Of a stretch of DNA of 64,000 bases, positions 37,826-49,473 are shown piece after piece. Source of the DNA: Rhizobiales bacterium PAR1 (GTDB taxonomy: Bacteria; Pseudomonadota; Alphaproteobacteria; Rhizobiales; Beijerinckiaceae); assembly GCA_002256205.1 (NCBI GenBank), contig NKIW01000002.1:496001-560000 (forward strand), read 5' to 3'. The notes beneath the pieces were generated by a model. The model did no database searches. It saw only the letters and a program-made list of their open reading frames with translations, and was not told where the DNA came from. Made by a program: the position numbers and the translations under genes. How positions within the stretch are numbered: the first letter of the stretch is position 1; every line of letters starts with the position of its first letter.

Positions 37826-38847
37826 AGCGGATCGAGATGCGCCAGCGGGAACGGGCCGAAACGCAGGCGCCCATTCTCGAACACCAGCGCCACCGGCAGA
37901 CCCTGTCCACCGCCGATCTTGCCGAGCAAACCACCCATATCAAGCCCGCCGCGCCGCGCGAAACTATTGGTCAGCGCGTCAAGACCCTTGGCGCGCCCTT
38001 GCAGGTTGCCTTCGAGCCGATGCGCGCCATCGAGCCCCATCACACCGGAGAGGTCGAGGGTGGCCTGCCCCTTGGTCGCCTTGAACGCGATGATTCGGGC
38101 CTTCTGGCCACTCGCGCGCCAAACCTCGAGGGAATCCTGAAAGCGACGCTTCGGATCGGGGATGAAGCCCGGCGCAGTTGCCTGCACTTCAAGCCGGATC
38201 GGGTCCGGCGAGCCGATGAGCTGGTCGAGCGGCACAAACACGAAATCCTGCAACCGGGCGACAAGGTCCGTGCCGGGCACCTCGCCGGGCGAACGCCTGA
38301 GGTGAATTTCCACTGCCTTGGCATTGGCCGAGGCATCACGGCGCTGTCCCTGCCCGACGCTCGCGACGAGATCGGTGAATTCGACCGAGGCTTCGCTGAT
38401 ACTCTCAAGCCCGGCCATCACACTGGCGCGACCGCCTTTCCATGTGAATTCCACATCGCCATCCTCGCCCGCGCGGGCGACAAACGGCGGGCTCATCACG
38501 GCGATGAAATGTCCCGGCGAAAGAATGCGGGCGTGAAGCGCGAGCCCGCCAAGACTGCCCGAACGCTGCAAGCCCTGCTCGCCCTTCAGAACGAGCTGCG
38601 GCTTGGTGCAGGTGATTTCGATACGGAACGGATAACCGCCGACCTGCCGCTCGGGACACAGCCAGTCGCGCCCGCGCTCCCCCTCTCGGGCGATGAAATG
38701 ATCGGCAATCTCGCCCGCCTTATGGGCGCTGAAGAACCACAGTCCGGTCCAGACCGCGATGACCACTGCGAGCAGGATGAACGGTAGATAGAGCCCCATC
38801 CGCTTCGGCGGATTTGTGGCTTGCGGCGATGTTGCATTTTCGGCCAT
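37819..38847 (-). CDS. DUF2125 domain-containing protein
   Basis: 342 residues. Single N-terminal transmembrane anchor (about 18-38, LYLPFILLAVVIAVWTGLWFF), then a periplasmic domain with the DUF2125 feature CPERQVGGYPFRIEITC. The family is restricted largely to alphaproteobacteria and has no known function. It has a PLDQLIGSPDP segment and a C-terminal [13 protein letters not shown] ending. Convergent with tyrC; its start faces the divergent gamma-glutamylcyclotransferase gene with a 45-nt gap. Confidence 0.88.
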   Translation of the reverse strand: MAENATSPQATNPPKRMGLYLPFILLAVVIAVWTGLWFFSAHKAGEIADHFIAREGERGRDWLCPERQVGGYPFRIEITCTKPQLVLKGEQGLQRSGSLGGLALHARILSPGHFIAVMSPPFVARAGEDGDVEFTWKGGRASVMAGLESISEASVEFTDLVASVGQGQRRDASANAKAVEIHLRRSPGEVPGTDLVARLQDFVFVPLDQLIGSPDPIRLEVQATAPGFIPDPKRRFQDSLEVWRASGQKARIIAFKATKGQATLDLSGVMGLDGAHRLEGNLQGRAKGLDALTNSFARRGGLDMGGLLGKIGGGQGLPVALVFENGRLRFGPFPLAHLDPLY

Positions 38848-38892
38848 GGATAGATCTCGCCTGTTTTGTGCTGCCGCCCGACATTCCGCTCA

Positions 38893-39474
38893 ATGACTCT
38901 CAAGTCCGATACCGTGCCGATCAACACCCCGTCAATCTCGCCCCACACGGACCTTTGGGTCTTTGGCTACGGCTCGCTGATGTGGCGGCCCGGTTTCCGC
39001 TTCGCGGAGCGCAGCCCGGCACTTCTGCGCGGCGCGCATAGGGCGCTTTGTGTCTACTCGGTGCGCCATCGCGGTACGCGGGAAAAGCCGGGGCTGGTGC
39101 TGGGGCTTGATCACGGCGGCTCGTGCCACGGGATCGCCTTTCGCGTCGCCGCAGCAGATGTCGCCGAGACCTATGCTTACCTGACTGAGCGCGAGCAGAT
39201 GAACCGCGTTTACCGCGAAGTGCTGCGCCCGATTCTGCTGGCGGATGGTCGCCGCGTGCCGGCTCTCGCCTACATCGTGAACCGTGAGAACCCGCAGTAC
39301 GCGCGCGGCCTCACGCATGAGACCCTGCTGGCGCATATCCGGCAGGGGCATGGCGAATCCGGCGCCTGCCGGGACTATGTTCTCAATACGCTCTCATCCC
39401 TCGGCGAGCTGGGGATCAATGATCACGCCTTGTCCTGGCTCGGCGCGGCGCTGGGCGCCGATTCAGCGACATAG
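38893..39474 (+). CDS. Gamma-glutamylcyclotransferase (ChaC-like)
   Basis: 193 residues. GGCT-like fold with the substrate-binding YGSLMW motif (about 23-28), FRFAERSPALLRGAHRALCVYS, and the TEREQMNRVYREV region containing the catalytic Glu. ChaC proteins cleave glutathione to 5-oxoproline and Cys-Gly. Start at ATG 38893 has a weak SD; the frame opens at 38866. Its 3' end overlaps plsC by 52 bp, unusually long for this window. Confidence 0.9.
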   Translation: MTLKSDTVPINTPSISPHTDLWVFGYGSLMWRPGFRFAERSPALLRGAHRALCVYSVRHRGTREKPGLVLGLDHGGSCHGIAFRVAAADVAETYAYLTEREQMNRVYREVLRPILLADGRRVPALAYIVNRENPQYARGLTHETLLAHIRQGHGESGACRDYVLNTLSSLGELGINDHALSWLGAALGADSAT

Positions 39475-40190
39475 CCCGCCTCGGCCAGAAGGCGGTTGGT
39501 GTTGGTCTCGATGGCGGCTTGCACTTGCTTGAAGAAATCACCCGGTTCAAGCCCGGCGGGAATTGGCTCGAGAAACTCGACGAGGATCGGGCGCGGAAAA
39601 TGCAGCAGCGTGTTACGCGGCCATGCGAGACCTGAGGTCATCGCGACCGGCACACAGGCCACGCCAAGCTGTCCGTAAAGACGCGCAACGCCATATTTGT
39701 AATCCGGCGCAGCTCCGACCTTGCGGCGCGTCCCTTCCGGGAAAATCAGCAGCTGACGGCCCCGGCCCATCGCCGCCTTGGCCTCGTCCTGCATTTTCGC
39801 CATCGCCTGCGCCCGCTGCCCGCGATCGATCGGGATTTGCTCGGCCTTGATCAGATGCCAGCCGAAGAGCGGCACACGCAGGAGCTCGCGCTTGAGAATA
39901 TAGGTCGCTTTGGGGAAGAACAGCAGCAACGCCATGGTTTCCCAGGCGGAATAATGCTTCGCCGCGACGAGCACCGGCCCTTTGGGAATACGCTCGAGCC
40001 CGCGAAACTCCACCCGCGCGCCAGTGATGATCTCATGCAGGAAAAGGCTCGTCCGCGCCCAGGAACGCGCGAACCACATCATCACATCGGACGGGAACGG
40101 CCATGCCAGCATCGCCCCGACGAACCATAACGTGCAATTGAGATAAAAGGCCACATGGAAGAGGGCCGAACGAAGGATGATCAGCGGCAC
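39423..40190 (-). CDS. plsC: 1-acyl-sn-glycerol-3-phosphate acyltransferase
   Basis: 255 residues. Adds the second acyl chain to lysophosphatidic acid at the inner membrane. A hydrophobic N-terminus (about 1-32) precedes the catalytic block. The expected HX4D motif reads HYSAWE (H79, E84), so Asp is Glu; EGTR (152-155) is intact. Start chosen as GTG 40190 because AAAAAGGA lies seven nt upstream; the frame opens at a TTG at 40265. Downstream of ydcF-ftsXE on the same strand. Confidence 0.9.
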   Translation of the reverse strand: MPLIILRSALFHVAFYLNCTLWFVGAMLAWPFPSDVMMWFARSWARTSLFLHEIITGARVEFRGLERIPKGPVLVAAKHYSAWETMALLLFFPKATYILKRELLRVPLFGWHLIKAEQIPIDRGQRAQAMAKMQDEAKAAMGRGRQLLIFPEGTRRKVGAAPDYKYGVARLYGQLGVACVPVAMTSGLAWPRNTLLHFPRPILVEFLEPIPAGLEPGDFFKQVQAAIETNTNRLLAEAGYVAESAPSAAPSQDKA

Positions 40191-40280
40191 GACAGTGTCC
40201 TTTTTCGAAAGCAGGCATGTCACCTGCCAGATGTTTTCCCTGCCCGAACACGCGGTGCGGGACAAGAAAAAACCGCAGGA

Positions 40281-40898
40281 CTATCCGCCGGAAAACCCGA
40301 GGGCCAGCCGGATGGAAACACCCCAGTACTTGAAGAACTCCAGCACCATGAGCCGCGCCAGCGCCGGGTCTTCCCACCAGCGATGGAGGCGTGAGGCCTC
40401 CGGCACGACCGGTGAGCCATGCACCGCGATATCCGGCATCGCATGGCCGAACTCCAGCATCGCGCGCGGCAGGTGATAGCTCGCCGTGACCAGAATGACC
40501 GAGCGGAACCCCTGCCTGTGCGCCCAGCGCGCGCTCTCGATCGCGTTGCCGTAGGTATTGCGCGCCTGATAATCGAGATCGACGCAGCACTCGAACAGGC
40601 GGTCACGCCCCGGCCAGCGACGCCGGAAATCCTCCATGGTCGAGTGGATATTGACCCCGGAAATCAGCAGGCGCTTGCCCTTGCCCTGTTCAAGAAGCTG
40701 AAGCGCATCGTGAATCCGGTCAGCACCGCCGGTCAGCACGACAAGTCCCTCGGCCGGGACTGGCACGGGCCTTTCCGCGTGTTCGACCGAGCGCACAAAA
40801 AGCAGGAAGCCGACGAGCAACGCAAACAGCGCGAGAACCATGACCCGGAGGATCACGCGTACCAGAGTCTGCGCAGGACGGACCACGCTCTCACTCAT
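40281..40898 (-). CDS. YdcF family protein (DUF218)
   Basis: 205 residues. N-terminal transmembrane helix (about 15-35) and a DUF218 domain: VVLTGGADRIHDALQLLEQGKGKRLLISG, then NTYGNAIESARWA and VILVTASYHLPRAMLEF. Relatives (SanA, ElyC) affect envelope integrity. Start overlaps the ftsX stop (ATGA), so it is coupled to the cell-division ABC pair. Confidence 0.9.
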   Translation of the reverse strand: MSESVVRPAQTLVRVILRVMVLALFALLVGFLLFVRSVEHAERPVPVPAEGLVVLTGGADRIHDALQLLEQGKGKRLLISGVNIHSTMEDFRRRWPGRDRLFECCVDLDYQARNTYGNAIESARWAHRQGFRSVILVTASYHLPRAMLEFGHAMPDIAVHGSPVVPEASRLHRWWEDPALARLMVLEFFKYWGVSIRLALGFSGG

Positions 40899-41911
40899 TC
40901 GCTACCACTCAACGTCCGGTACACCGTCGCGCGGGAGACAATCGCCGTGACGGCGGAGATCACCAGTCCGATCGCCAGCACCGAAGCATAACCGCCGAGC
41001 GGAAGGCTGAAACGCCCGAACAACGCCTCGATCTGCTCCGAGCCGGGATTGAGCGCGAATTGCCCGGAGGAGATCGAGATCACGAGGTAGAATACCACCG
41101 CGAGCAACCCGCCGATCAACCCGCCCTTGAGACCAAGGCGCAGGAAATGGCGCTGAAATTCGCGCGCGATATAGGCATCCTCCGCGCCGACGAGATGCAG
41201 CACATCGATGATATGTGCGGTGCCCGCCATCGCCCCGCGCGTCGCGAACGCCACGGCGAGCCCGGTCGCCACGAGAACCAGCGCAAGAATGACAAAACCA
41301 ATCAGCACGAGAGTATTGGCCATCACTTTGAGCCGGCCAAGCCAGAGTCGATGATCGTCAAGCCCGGCATTCGGCAGGCGCTCGGCCATTTCCGCCTTGA
41401 GCGCGGCGAAATCCGGCGCATCGCCCGAGGCGAATTTCATCACGACAAGGCGCGGGACAGGCAATTCGCTCAGATCCAGCCCGGTTCCCAGCCAGGGTTC
41501 GAGCAGCTTCTCGCCCTCCTGTCGGTCGAATATCCGGACAGCATCCACGCCCCTGACACGCCGCGCAAGATCGGCAGCGGTTTTGACATCGGCCTCGATA
41601 TCCCGCCCCGGCACCGGGCGGATCTGGATTGTCACCTCCCGCGCAATCGAGCGTGACCAATCCGAGGAGGCATCGGCGATGAGATGCACCGCCCCGGCCG
41701 TCAGCCCGGCCAGAAAGGTCATGATGACAATTACCAGCACCAGCGCCCGCCCGGCAATGGAGCGCGCCGGCAGGATGGAGGCCAGTTCGGAGCGCGAGGA
41801 GAAGAGATCAAGCGAAAGGCGGCGCATAAGCCTCGCCTTGAAGTCCGGCTGGCGTGCGGCCGCCGGCAGATCAGGCGCTTCGGTTTCGGATGGGGTGGCG
41901 GCCTCAGTCAT
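40895..41911 (-). CDS. ftsX: Cell division protein FtsX
   Basis: 338 residues. Four transmembrane segments with a large periplasmic loop after the first. The FtsEX complex activates septal peptidoglycan hydrolases. The N-terminal segment SELASILPARSIAGRALVLVIVIMTFLAG and the C-terminal permease (VLHLVGAEDAYIAREFQRHFLRLGLKGG) fit. Start 41911 overlaps the ftsE stop by eight bases. The frame continues to 42049 within ftsE but is not real N-terminus. Confidence 0.93.
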   Translation of the reverse strand: MTEAATPSETEAPDLPAAARQPDFKARLMRRLSLDLFSSRSELASILPARSIAGRALVLVIVIMTFLAGLTAGAVHLIADASSDWSRSIAREVTIQIRPVPGRDIEADVKTAADLARRVRGVDAVRIFDRQEGEKLLEPWLGTGLDLSELPVPRLVVMKFASGDAPDFAALKAEMAERLPNAGLDDHRLWLGRLKVMANTLVLIGFVILALVLVATGLAVAFATRGAMAGTAHIIDVLHLVGAEDAYIAREFQRHFLRLGLKGGLIGGLLAVVFYLVISISSGQFALNPGSEQIEALFGRFSLPLGGYASVLAIGLVISAVTAIVSRATVYRTLSGSE

Positions 41912-42560
41912 AGATATGCAGGTGCCCCTCGGCGAGCACCAGCCTCCGCGCATCCACGAGGTCCATGAGCTGAAGATCATGGGTCGCCAGCACAACAGCC
42001 GTGCCGGTACGGTTGAGTTCGATGAAAAGCCGCAGGAGACGGCGGGCAAGGCTGGGATCGACGTTACCGGGCGGCTCGTCAGCGAGCAGCAGCGCCGGCT
42101 GGACGATCAGCGCCCGCGCGATCGCCGCGCGCTGCTTCTCGCCGCCCGAAAGGATGACCGGCGGCACATGCATCCGGTCGCCAAGGCCAACCCAGCGCAG
42201 AAGTTCGATCACCTCGGAACGATAGCTCACCTCCTCGCGCCCCTGCACGACGAGCGGCAGCGCAACATTCTCGTACGTTGTGAGATGGTCGAGCAGACGG
42301 AAATCTTGAAACACAATGCCGACCCGGCGCCTCAGATGCGCCATTTCGGCCTTGGAAATCCCGGCAATGGATTGCCCGAACAGCGTCACGCGCCCGCGCG
42401 TCGGCTTCAGGGTCTGGAGGATGAGCTTGAGCAGAGTCGTCTTGCCCGACCCGGATGGCCCGGTGAGAAACTGGAAGGAATGCGAATGGATCGAGAAATC
42501 GAGATCACGCAAAATTTCCGGACCGATGCCATAACGCAGCCCGACATTGTCAAAGCGCAC
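41904..42560 (-). CDS. ftsE: Cell division ATP-binding protein FtsE
   Basis: 218 residues. ABC ATPase partner of FtsX. Walker A GPSGSGKT (about 34-41), Q-loop FQDFRLL, signature LSGGEKQR, Walker B LLADEPPGNVD and switch His in ATHD. GTG start 42560 has GGAGGA close upstream. The ftsE-ftsX-ydcF chain is tightly overlapped; plsC follows after a 90-nt gap on the same strand. ftsE is divergent from the zinc-ribbon gene. Confidence 0.96.
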   Translation of the reverse strand: MRFDNVGLRYGIGPEILRDLDFSIHSHSFQFLTGPSGSGKTTLLKLILQTLKPTRGRVTLFGQSIAGISKAEMAHLRRRVGIVFQDFRLLDHLTTYENVALPLVVQGREEVSYRSEVIELLRWVGLGDRMHVPPVILSGGEKQRAAIARALIVQPALLLADEPPGNVDPSLARRLLRLFIELNRTGTAVVLATHDLQLMDLVDARRLVLAEGHLHIYD

Positions 42561-42692
42561 GAGTTCCTCCGGTGCTTCCGCACCGGTGATGTGAATTTCC
42601 GCCTCGTTTTGCGCGCGGTGGTTGATTTCGACCTCCGGTTTTACCAGCCCTTAACGCTCTTCAGCGAGGAATAGCAGGGGGAAGCCTATCCC

Positions 42693-43742
42693 GTGAACCC
42701 CTTTCGACCGCATGAGCCGCAGAACCGCGATATGGCGCTGATCCGTTGTCCTAACTGTGACACTCTTCACGACCTCGAAGGTTCTTTCTTCGCGAGCGGC
42801 CCGCGAAAGGTGCGCTGCGCCTCCTGCCGGACCATCTGGGAAGCTGTCGATCCCGAATCATCCATCGCACCACGCCCTGTCGCACCGAAATTTGATTCGG
42901 AGCCTGCACCGGCCACGTTCGAGGCGCCAGAAGTCGACGAGATGGAAGCGGCCCTTGGTCAGGACGCCATCGACGCGATGGACTTTTCCGTTCCTGAGCC
43001 CCCGGCCAAGGTCGCACCCGCTGAAATGGTCGCGCCTGAGCAGGAGAACGCGGATATCTCCGCTGACGAACTCGAAGCCTTGTTCGCAGAACCCGCCCCC
43101 ACCGCCCCAGCTGCGGAAGCGGAGAAAGCCGGAAAATCCGACAAAGATCCCATCGAATTCGATCCCGCCTCCCTTGCCCGCGCGCAGGATGAAGCCAATG
43201 CGGACGATATCGAGCCGCAGGAGCGCCGCAGAAACCGCCGCGCCAAGCATCTCGCCGCCAATGACGCGCATCTCGCGCGCAACACCAAGCCGAAGAGTTC
43301 CAGCAAGGTCACGGTGATGCTGATGGCTGCCGGTATCGGCACGCTGGCAACCCTCGGCCTCCTGCGCAACGAGGCCGTGCGCCTTTTCCCCGGCGTGGCA
43401 CCGATTTTCGAAGCCGTCGGCCTTGGCGTCAACATCGGCAATCTCGATATCGCCGACGTGCGCAGCCGCCTTGTGCGCGAAGACGGGCGCGAAACGCTGG
43501 AAGTGACCGGCACCATCGCCAATCTCGCCCGCGCGACGCAGAAACTTCCCGTCATGCGCCTTTCGATCCGCTCGAGCACCGGGCAGGAAATCTACGTCTG
43601 GACCGCGGCTGCCGATGTTCATGAACTCGCACCGAGTGAAAAGACCGTGTTCCGCCGCCGCCTTGCCAGCCCACCAGCCGAATCGCATTCGGTGATGGTG
43701 CGGTTTGTTGCAAAGGACGATATCGTCGCGGCCATTCGCTAG
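42693..43742 (+). CDS. MJ0042 zinc-ribbon domain protein with DUF3426-like tail
   Basis: 349 residues. N-terminal zinc finger with C19-x2-C22 and C42-x2-C45 (IRCPNCDTLHDLEGSFFA, VRCASCRTIWEA). A long acidic, Pro-rich linker follows, a transmembrane helix near residue 205-225 (VTVMLMAAGIGTLATLGLL), then a periplasmic DUF3426-like domain. This layout is widespread in alphaproteobacteria next to ftsEX, with no known activity. GTG start 42693 has a strong GGGGGAAG SD. Confidence 0.88.
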   Translation: MNPFRPHEPQNRDMALIRCPNCDTLHDLEGSFFASGPRKVRCASCRTIWEAVDPESSIAPRPVAPKFDSEPAPATFEAPEVDEMEAALGQDAIDAMDFSVPEPPAKVAPAEMVAPEQENADISADELEALFAEPAPTAPAAEAEKAGKSDKDPIEFDPASLARAQDEANADDIEPQERRRNRRAKHLAANDAHLARNTKPKSSSKVTVMLMAAGIGTLATLGLLRNEAVRLFPGVAPIFEAVGLGVNIGNLDIADVRSRLVREDGRETLEVTGTIANLARATQKLPVMRLSIRSSTGQEIYVWTAAADVHELAPSEKTVFRRRLASPPAESHSVMVRFVAKDDIVAAIR

Positions 43743-43984
43743 CGTCGAAGTGCCTGATCGGCATCCTCTTCCCCGAATGATTCGTTAAAGCGCTGGCGGC
43801 GAATTCCAATTCGCGTCAAAGCCGCTATAGTTCAGCAAATCCGCACCCTCTGGTCTTGGAGAAGCGCGGTCTTGTGCGTATCAAAATTCTGATGCGTGAA
43901 TTTTCAAGCGTTGCACGGCGTGTCTATCACCCGAGCGAAACGGGGATTGTGATCTTGACCACCAGCACGCCTGCCTCCGACACC

Positions 43985-44536
43985 ATGACGACCGCCGGAT
44001 CGGAACACCACACTATCCACGTCCTGTTCTCCGCCGAAGAAATCGCGGCGCGCGTTGAAACCCTCGCCGGGGAAATCAAGGCCGCCTCGCCGAACGAGCT
44101 TCTGGTGATCGCGATCCTGCGTGGCAGCTTCATTTTCGCCGCCGATCTGGTGCGCGCGCTGCACCATGTGGGTCTCTCACCCAGCGTCGAGTTCATGCAG
44201 CTTGCGAGCTATCACTCCGGCATGTCCTCTTCGGGGCAGGTGACGGTGGTGAAGGATATCGACAACACGGTCGATGGCCGCGATGTACTGCTGATCGACG
44301 ATATCCTCGAATCAGGCCGCACTCTTGCCTTCGCCAAGGATCTCCTGAGCGCGCGGGGCGCGCGGCGCGTCATGTCCGCCGTGTTAATCGAAAAGCCAAC
44401 CAAGCGCGCCGTGCAGTTCGACGCTGAATTCGTCGGTTTCAGGGCGCCGGATTCGTTTCTTGTCGGCTATGGCATGGATGTCGCGCACAAATTCCGCGAG
44501 TTGCCTTATGTTGGCATGATCCAGTCCGACGAATAA
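43985..44536 (+). CDS. hpt: Hypoxanthine phosphoribosyltransferase
   Basis: 183 residues from this start. Salvages hypoxanthine/guanine using PRPP. The PRPP-binding motif VLLIDDILESGRTL is intact, with the early ILRGSFIFAADLVRAL loop and C-terminal VGYGMDVAHKFRELPYVG. The start is uncertain: the frame opens at 43856, GTG 43949 has GGGG just upstream, and ATG 43985 best fits usual length. A 240-nt stretch after the zinc-ribbon gene holds an inverted repeat GCGAATT-cc-AATTCGC (43799-43814). Confidence 0.93.
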   Translation: MTTAGSEHHTIHVLFSAEEIAARVETLAGEIKAASPNELLVIAILRGSFIFAADLVRALHHVGLSPSVEFMQLASYHSGMSSSGQVTVVKDIDNTVDGRDVLLIDDILESGRTLAFAKDLLSARGARRVMSAVLIEKPTKRAVQFDAEFVGFRAPDSFLVGYGMDVAHKFRELPYVGMIQSDE

Positions 44537-44574
44537 CGGTCTGAACGCTTCAAAACTTCTGAACGGTGCGAGCG

Positions 44575-44949
44575 ATGGCACGAATTCTTCTCGTTGATGA
44601 CGAACCCTCCGTCCGGGCGCCTCTGATGCGCGCGCTTCAGATCGACGGACACAGCGTAGTCGAGGCCATTGATGGCGCCGATGCGCTGGAACATTTCACC
44701 ACCAACGAGGATGGGTTTGATCTGATGATCAGCGACATCCGCATGCCAGTGATGGACGGCATTGCGCTGACGCTCTCGGTCGCTGCGCAAAAGCCGGGCT
44801 TCCCAATTGTCCTGATGACCGGCTACGCCGAGCAGCGCGAACGCGCCCGCGAGCTCGAAGGCCTCGTCGAAGATGTGCTGACGAAGCCTTTCCCACTGGC
44901 GGAATTCCGCGCCGCGATCCGGCAGGTCATCGAGAAGCGCGGGCTTTAA
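44575..44949 (+). CDS. Single-domain response regulator
   Basis: 124 residues, receiver domain only. The phosphoacceptor is Asp54 (SDIRMP), with acidic pair D8-D9, Thr82 (LMTGYAE) and Lys104 (LTKPFP). No output domain. It resembles the CpdR/DivK-type single-domain regulators found in alphaproteobacteria, but its partner kinase is not in the window. It follows hpt by 38 nt. Confidence 0.9.
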   Translation: MARILLVDDEPSVRAPLMRALQIDGHSVVEAIDGADALEHFTTNEDGFDLMISDIRMPVMDGIALTLSVAAQKPGFPIVLMTGYAEQRERARELEGLVEDVLTKPFPLAEFRAAIRQVIEKRGL

Positions 44950-44977
44950 GCCGGGAGTTTCTTGAACCTGGACGTCT

Positions 44978-45487
44978 TCAGCCCGGATTGTTGATCGCGA
45001 TCGCACCGTTGAGGAGGCTGGCAAAACCGACCCACGCCAGATACGGCACGAGCGCATAGCCTGCCGGGCGGTCAATTTCCCGGAACGCGCGGATCGTCAT
45101 CAGAATGGCGAGAAACAGCAGGCCGACAACCACCAGCCCGAGATACGGCGAGCGCTTGGCGAAAAACGCCCAGGACCAGCCGACGTTCACCACCATTTGC
45201 CCGAGAAAGATCAGGATCGCCGACGTCTTCGGCCCCGCTTCCGGCCGCGCCCGGAGGACGCGCCAGAACGAGAGCGCCATCAGCGCGTAAAGAAACGTCC
45301 AGACCAGCGGGAACACGATGTTCGGCGGCGTGAAAAACGGCTTGTTCAGCGTCGCATACCATCCTTCAAGCGAAGGGATCGTCAGCCATGAGCCCGCCAT
45401 ACTCGCGACCATCGACGGCAGCATGGCAACCACCAGCAACAGCAGGGATCGCAGGCTGAACGCCGGATAAAGGTGAGGGTCGCGCAT
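44978..45487 (-). CDS. tspO: TspO/MBR family protein
   Basis: 169 residues, five transmembrane helices, tryptophan-rich. Motifs WYATLNKPFFTPPNIVFPLVWTFLYALMA (about 44-72) and FLGQMVVNVGWSWAFF identify TspO, which binds porphyrins and is linked to tetrapyrrole/oxidative stress signalling in the membrane. The sequence ends LLNGAIAINNPG. Convergent with the response regulator. Confidence 0.95.
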   Translation of the reverse strand: MRDPHLYPAFSLRSLLLLVVAMLPSMVASMAGSWLTIPSLEGWYATLNKPFFTPPNIVFPLVWTFLYALMALSFWRVLRARPEAGPKTSAILIFLGQMVVNVGWSWAFFAKRSPYLGLVVVGLLFLAILMTIRAFREIDRPAGYALVPYLAWVGFASLLNGAIAINNPG

Positions 45488-45603
45488 GAGCAGTCTCCGT
45501 TAGAGCTTGCTGAAATATAGGGTTAACCCGCCGACGCCAAGGCGTAAACGTCAGGGTCGGTAAAATTGAATGAACCCGATCGCCGAAAGAAATCTGCTAA
45601 AAT

Positions 45604-46476
45604 TCACGGTCGGGAAGCGAGGTAGACCCCAAGGGCCGCAATGCCCATGCAGCCAACCTGTACCAGCGTCAGCGTTTCGCCGAACATCAGAAAGGCCTGC
45701 ACCGCAGCTGTTGGCGGGATAAGATAGATCAGCGCCGCGACCTTCGAGACAGCACCGCGCCGGATCATCATCAGCATAAGCCCGATGGCACCAATCGACA
45801 GCACGATGACAGACCACGCCAGCGCCCACCAAGTCTCGGCCCGGAATTCGAAGCGCATTGGCTCGAACAGCACCGCAAGCGGCAGCGTCGTCGCAAACGC
45901 CCCTATATATTGCAGCACAGTGATCATCCTGAGATCACCGGAGGCGACGTATTTCTTCTGGTAGAAGGTGCCGAAGGTAACCGAGATCATCGCCACAATG
46001 TTGATGACCACCGCGAGCCCAAGGCCAGACATGCCCGCAAAAGAAATGCCCGCCAGCTTCGGGGCGATCACGCCAAGAACACCCAGAAACCCGAGAAGAA
46101 TGCCAAGCAGGTGTACGGGCCGAAGCCTTTCTCCGGCAAGACGCGCCGCGAGCGCTGCCGTCAAAAGCGGTTGAACCGCCGCGATCAGCGCCGACACCCC
46201 TGCTGGCAGGCCATGCGCGATCGCCCACCAGACACCGCCGAGATAGCCCGTGTGCAGCAAGACACCGCTGATCACGGCATGAAACGCCGCCATCCGCGTT
46301 TTCGGCCATTCGCTGCGGGCAACACCTGCGATCACCGCGAGAACGAGCCCCGCCGTCGCATAGCGCACGGCAAGAAAGGTCAGCGGGTCGGCATAGGGCG
46401 CGGCATATTTCGCCACGATCCAGCCTGTTGACCAGATCAGCACAAAAATGGCGGGGGCGACCGTTAGGAGAGACAT
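45604..46476 (-). CDS. EamA/DMT family transporter
   Basis: 290 residues, about ten transmembrane helices. EamA halves with IWSTGWIVAKYAAPYADPLTFLAVRY and GLPAGVSALIAAVQPLLTA, typical of RhaT/DMT exporters. ATG 46476 begins the family; the frame extends to 46596 across the clpB terminator, which argues against the longer start. Substrate unknown. Third EamA protein in this window. Confidence 0.9.
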   Translation of the reverse strand: MSLLTVAPAIFVLIWSTGWIVAKYAAPYADPLTFLAVRYATAGLVLAVIAGVARSEWPKTRMAAFHAVISGVLLHTGYLGGVWWAIAHGLPAGVSALIAAVQPLLTAALAARLAGERLRPVHLLGILLGFLGVLGVIAPKLAGISFAGMSGLGLAVVINIVAMISVTFGTFYQKKYVASGDLRMITVLQYIGAFATTLPLAVLFEPMRFEFRAETWWALAWSVIVLSIGAIGLMLMMIRRGAVSKVAALIYLIPPTAAVQAFLMFGETLTLVQVGCMGIAALGVYLASRP

Positions 46477-46520
46477 GATGCCACGCGGAAAAGCCGGCAC
46501 AGGGTCCAGTGGACCGGGGC

Positions 46521-46550
46521 CGAAAAGAAAAGGGCGGCCGATGCCGCCCC
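46521..46550 (-). terminator. Terminator downstream of clpB
   Basis: On the minus strand GGGCGGC-ATCG-GCCGCCC (46549-46532) followed by TTTTCTTTTC. It lies between clpB and the EamA gene. Confidence 0.85.
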
Positions 46551-46614
46551 TCCCCTCTATCGCGCCTTGGCGGCGGGGGAAACCCGCGCGCGCCAAATAT
46601 TCAGCCCGGCATCC

Positions 46615-49236
<2,622 letters not shown>

Positions 49237-49413
49237 AAGCTTCCCTTCCATGAGGCGAAGTGGCGAGTGCGGCCCAATGACCAACGCTCCCGGCAGAACA
49301 ATCCCGCTTGGCGGCAATCGTTCCTGATCCAATGTAGGTGTGGCCCTCGCGCAACAAAAGGGGGTTGGCGCAGATTTTGACTTGCCTCAAACGGATAGAA
49401 TTGGCTCAACCGC

Positions 49414-49441
49414 ATAAAAAAGCCGCGCATTTCTGCGCGGC
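49414..49441 (-). terminator. Terminator downstream of the DUF4167 gene
   Basis: On the minus strand GCCGCGCA-GAAA-TGCGCGGC (49441-49422) then TTTTTTATG. Perfect eight-bp stem with a GAAA tetraloop. Confidence 0.92.
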
Positions 49442-49473
49442 GTTCGTTCATTTGGTGACGCCCGGCGAAAGGA

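Noticed and set aside
46501..46518. GGTCCA-G-TGGACC palindrome near the clpB terminator
   Set aside because: Too short to separate from chance in GC-rich sequence, with no related copy noticed.
49237..49473. Sigma32 promoter for clpB
   Set aside because: I searched for CTTGA-N17-CC(C/A)TAT-like pairs on the minus strand; only poor matches such as TTTGAG with CCAACC were found.
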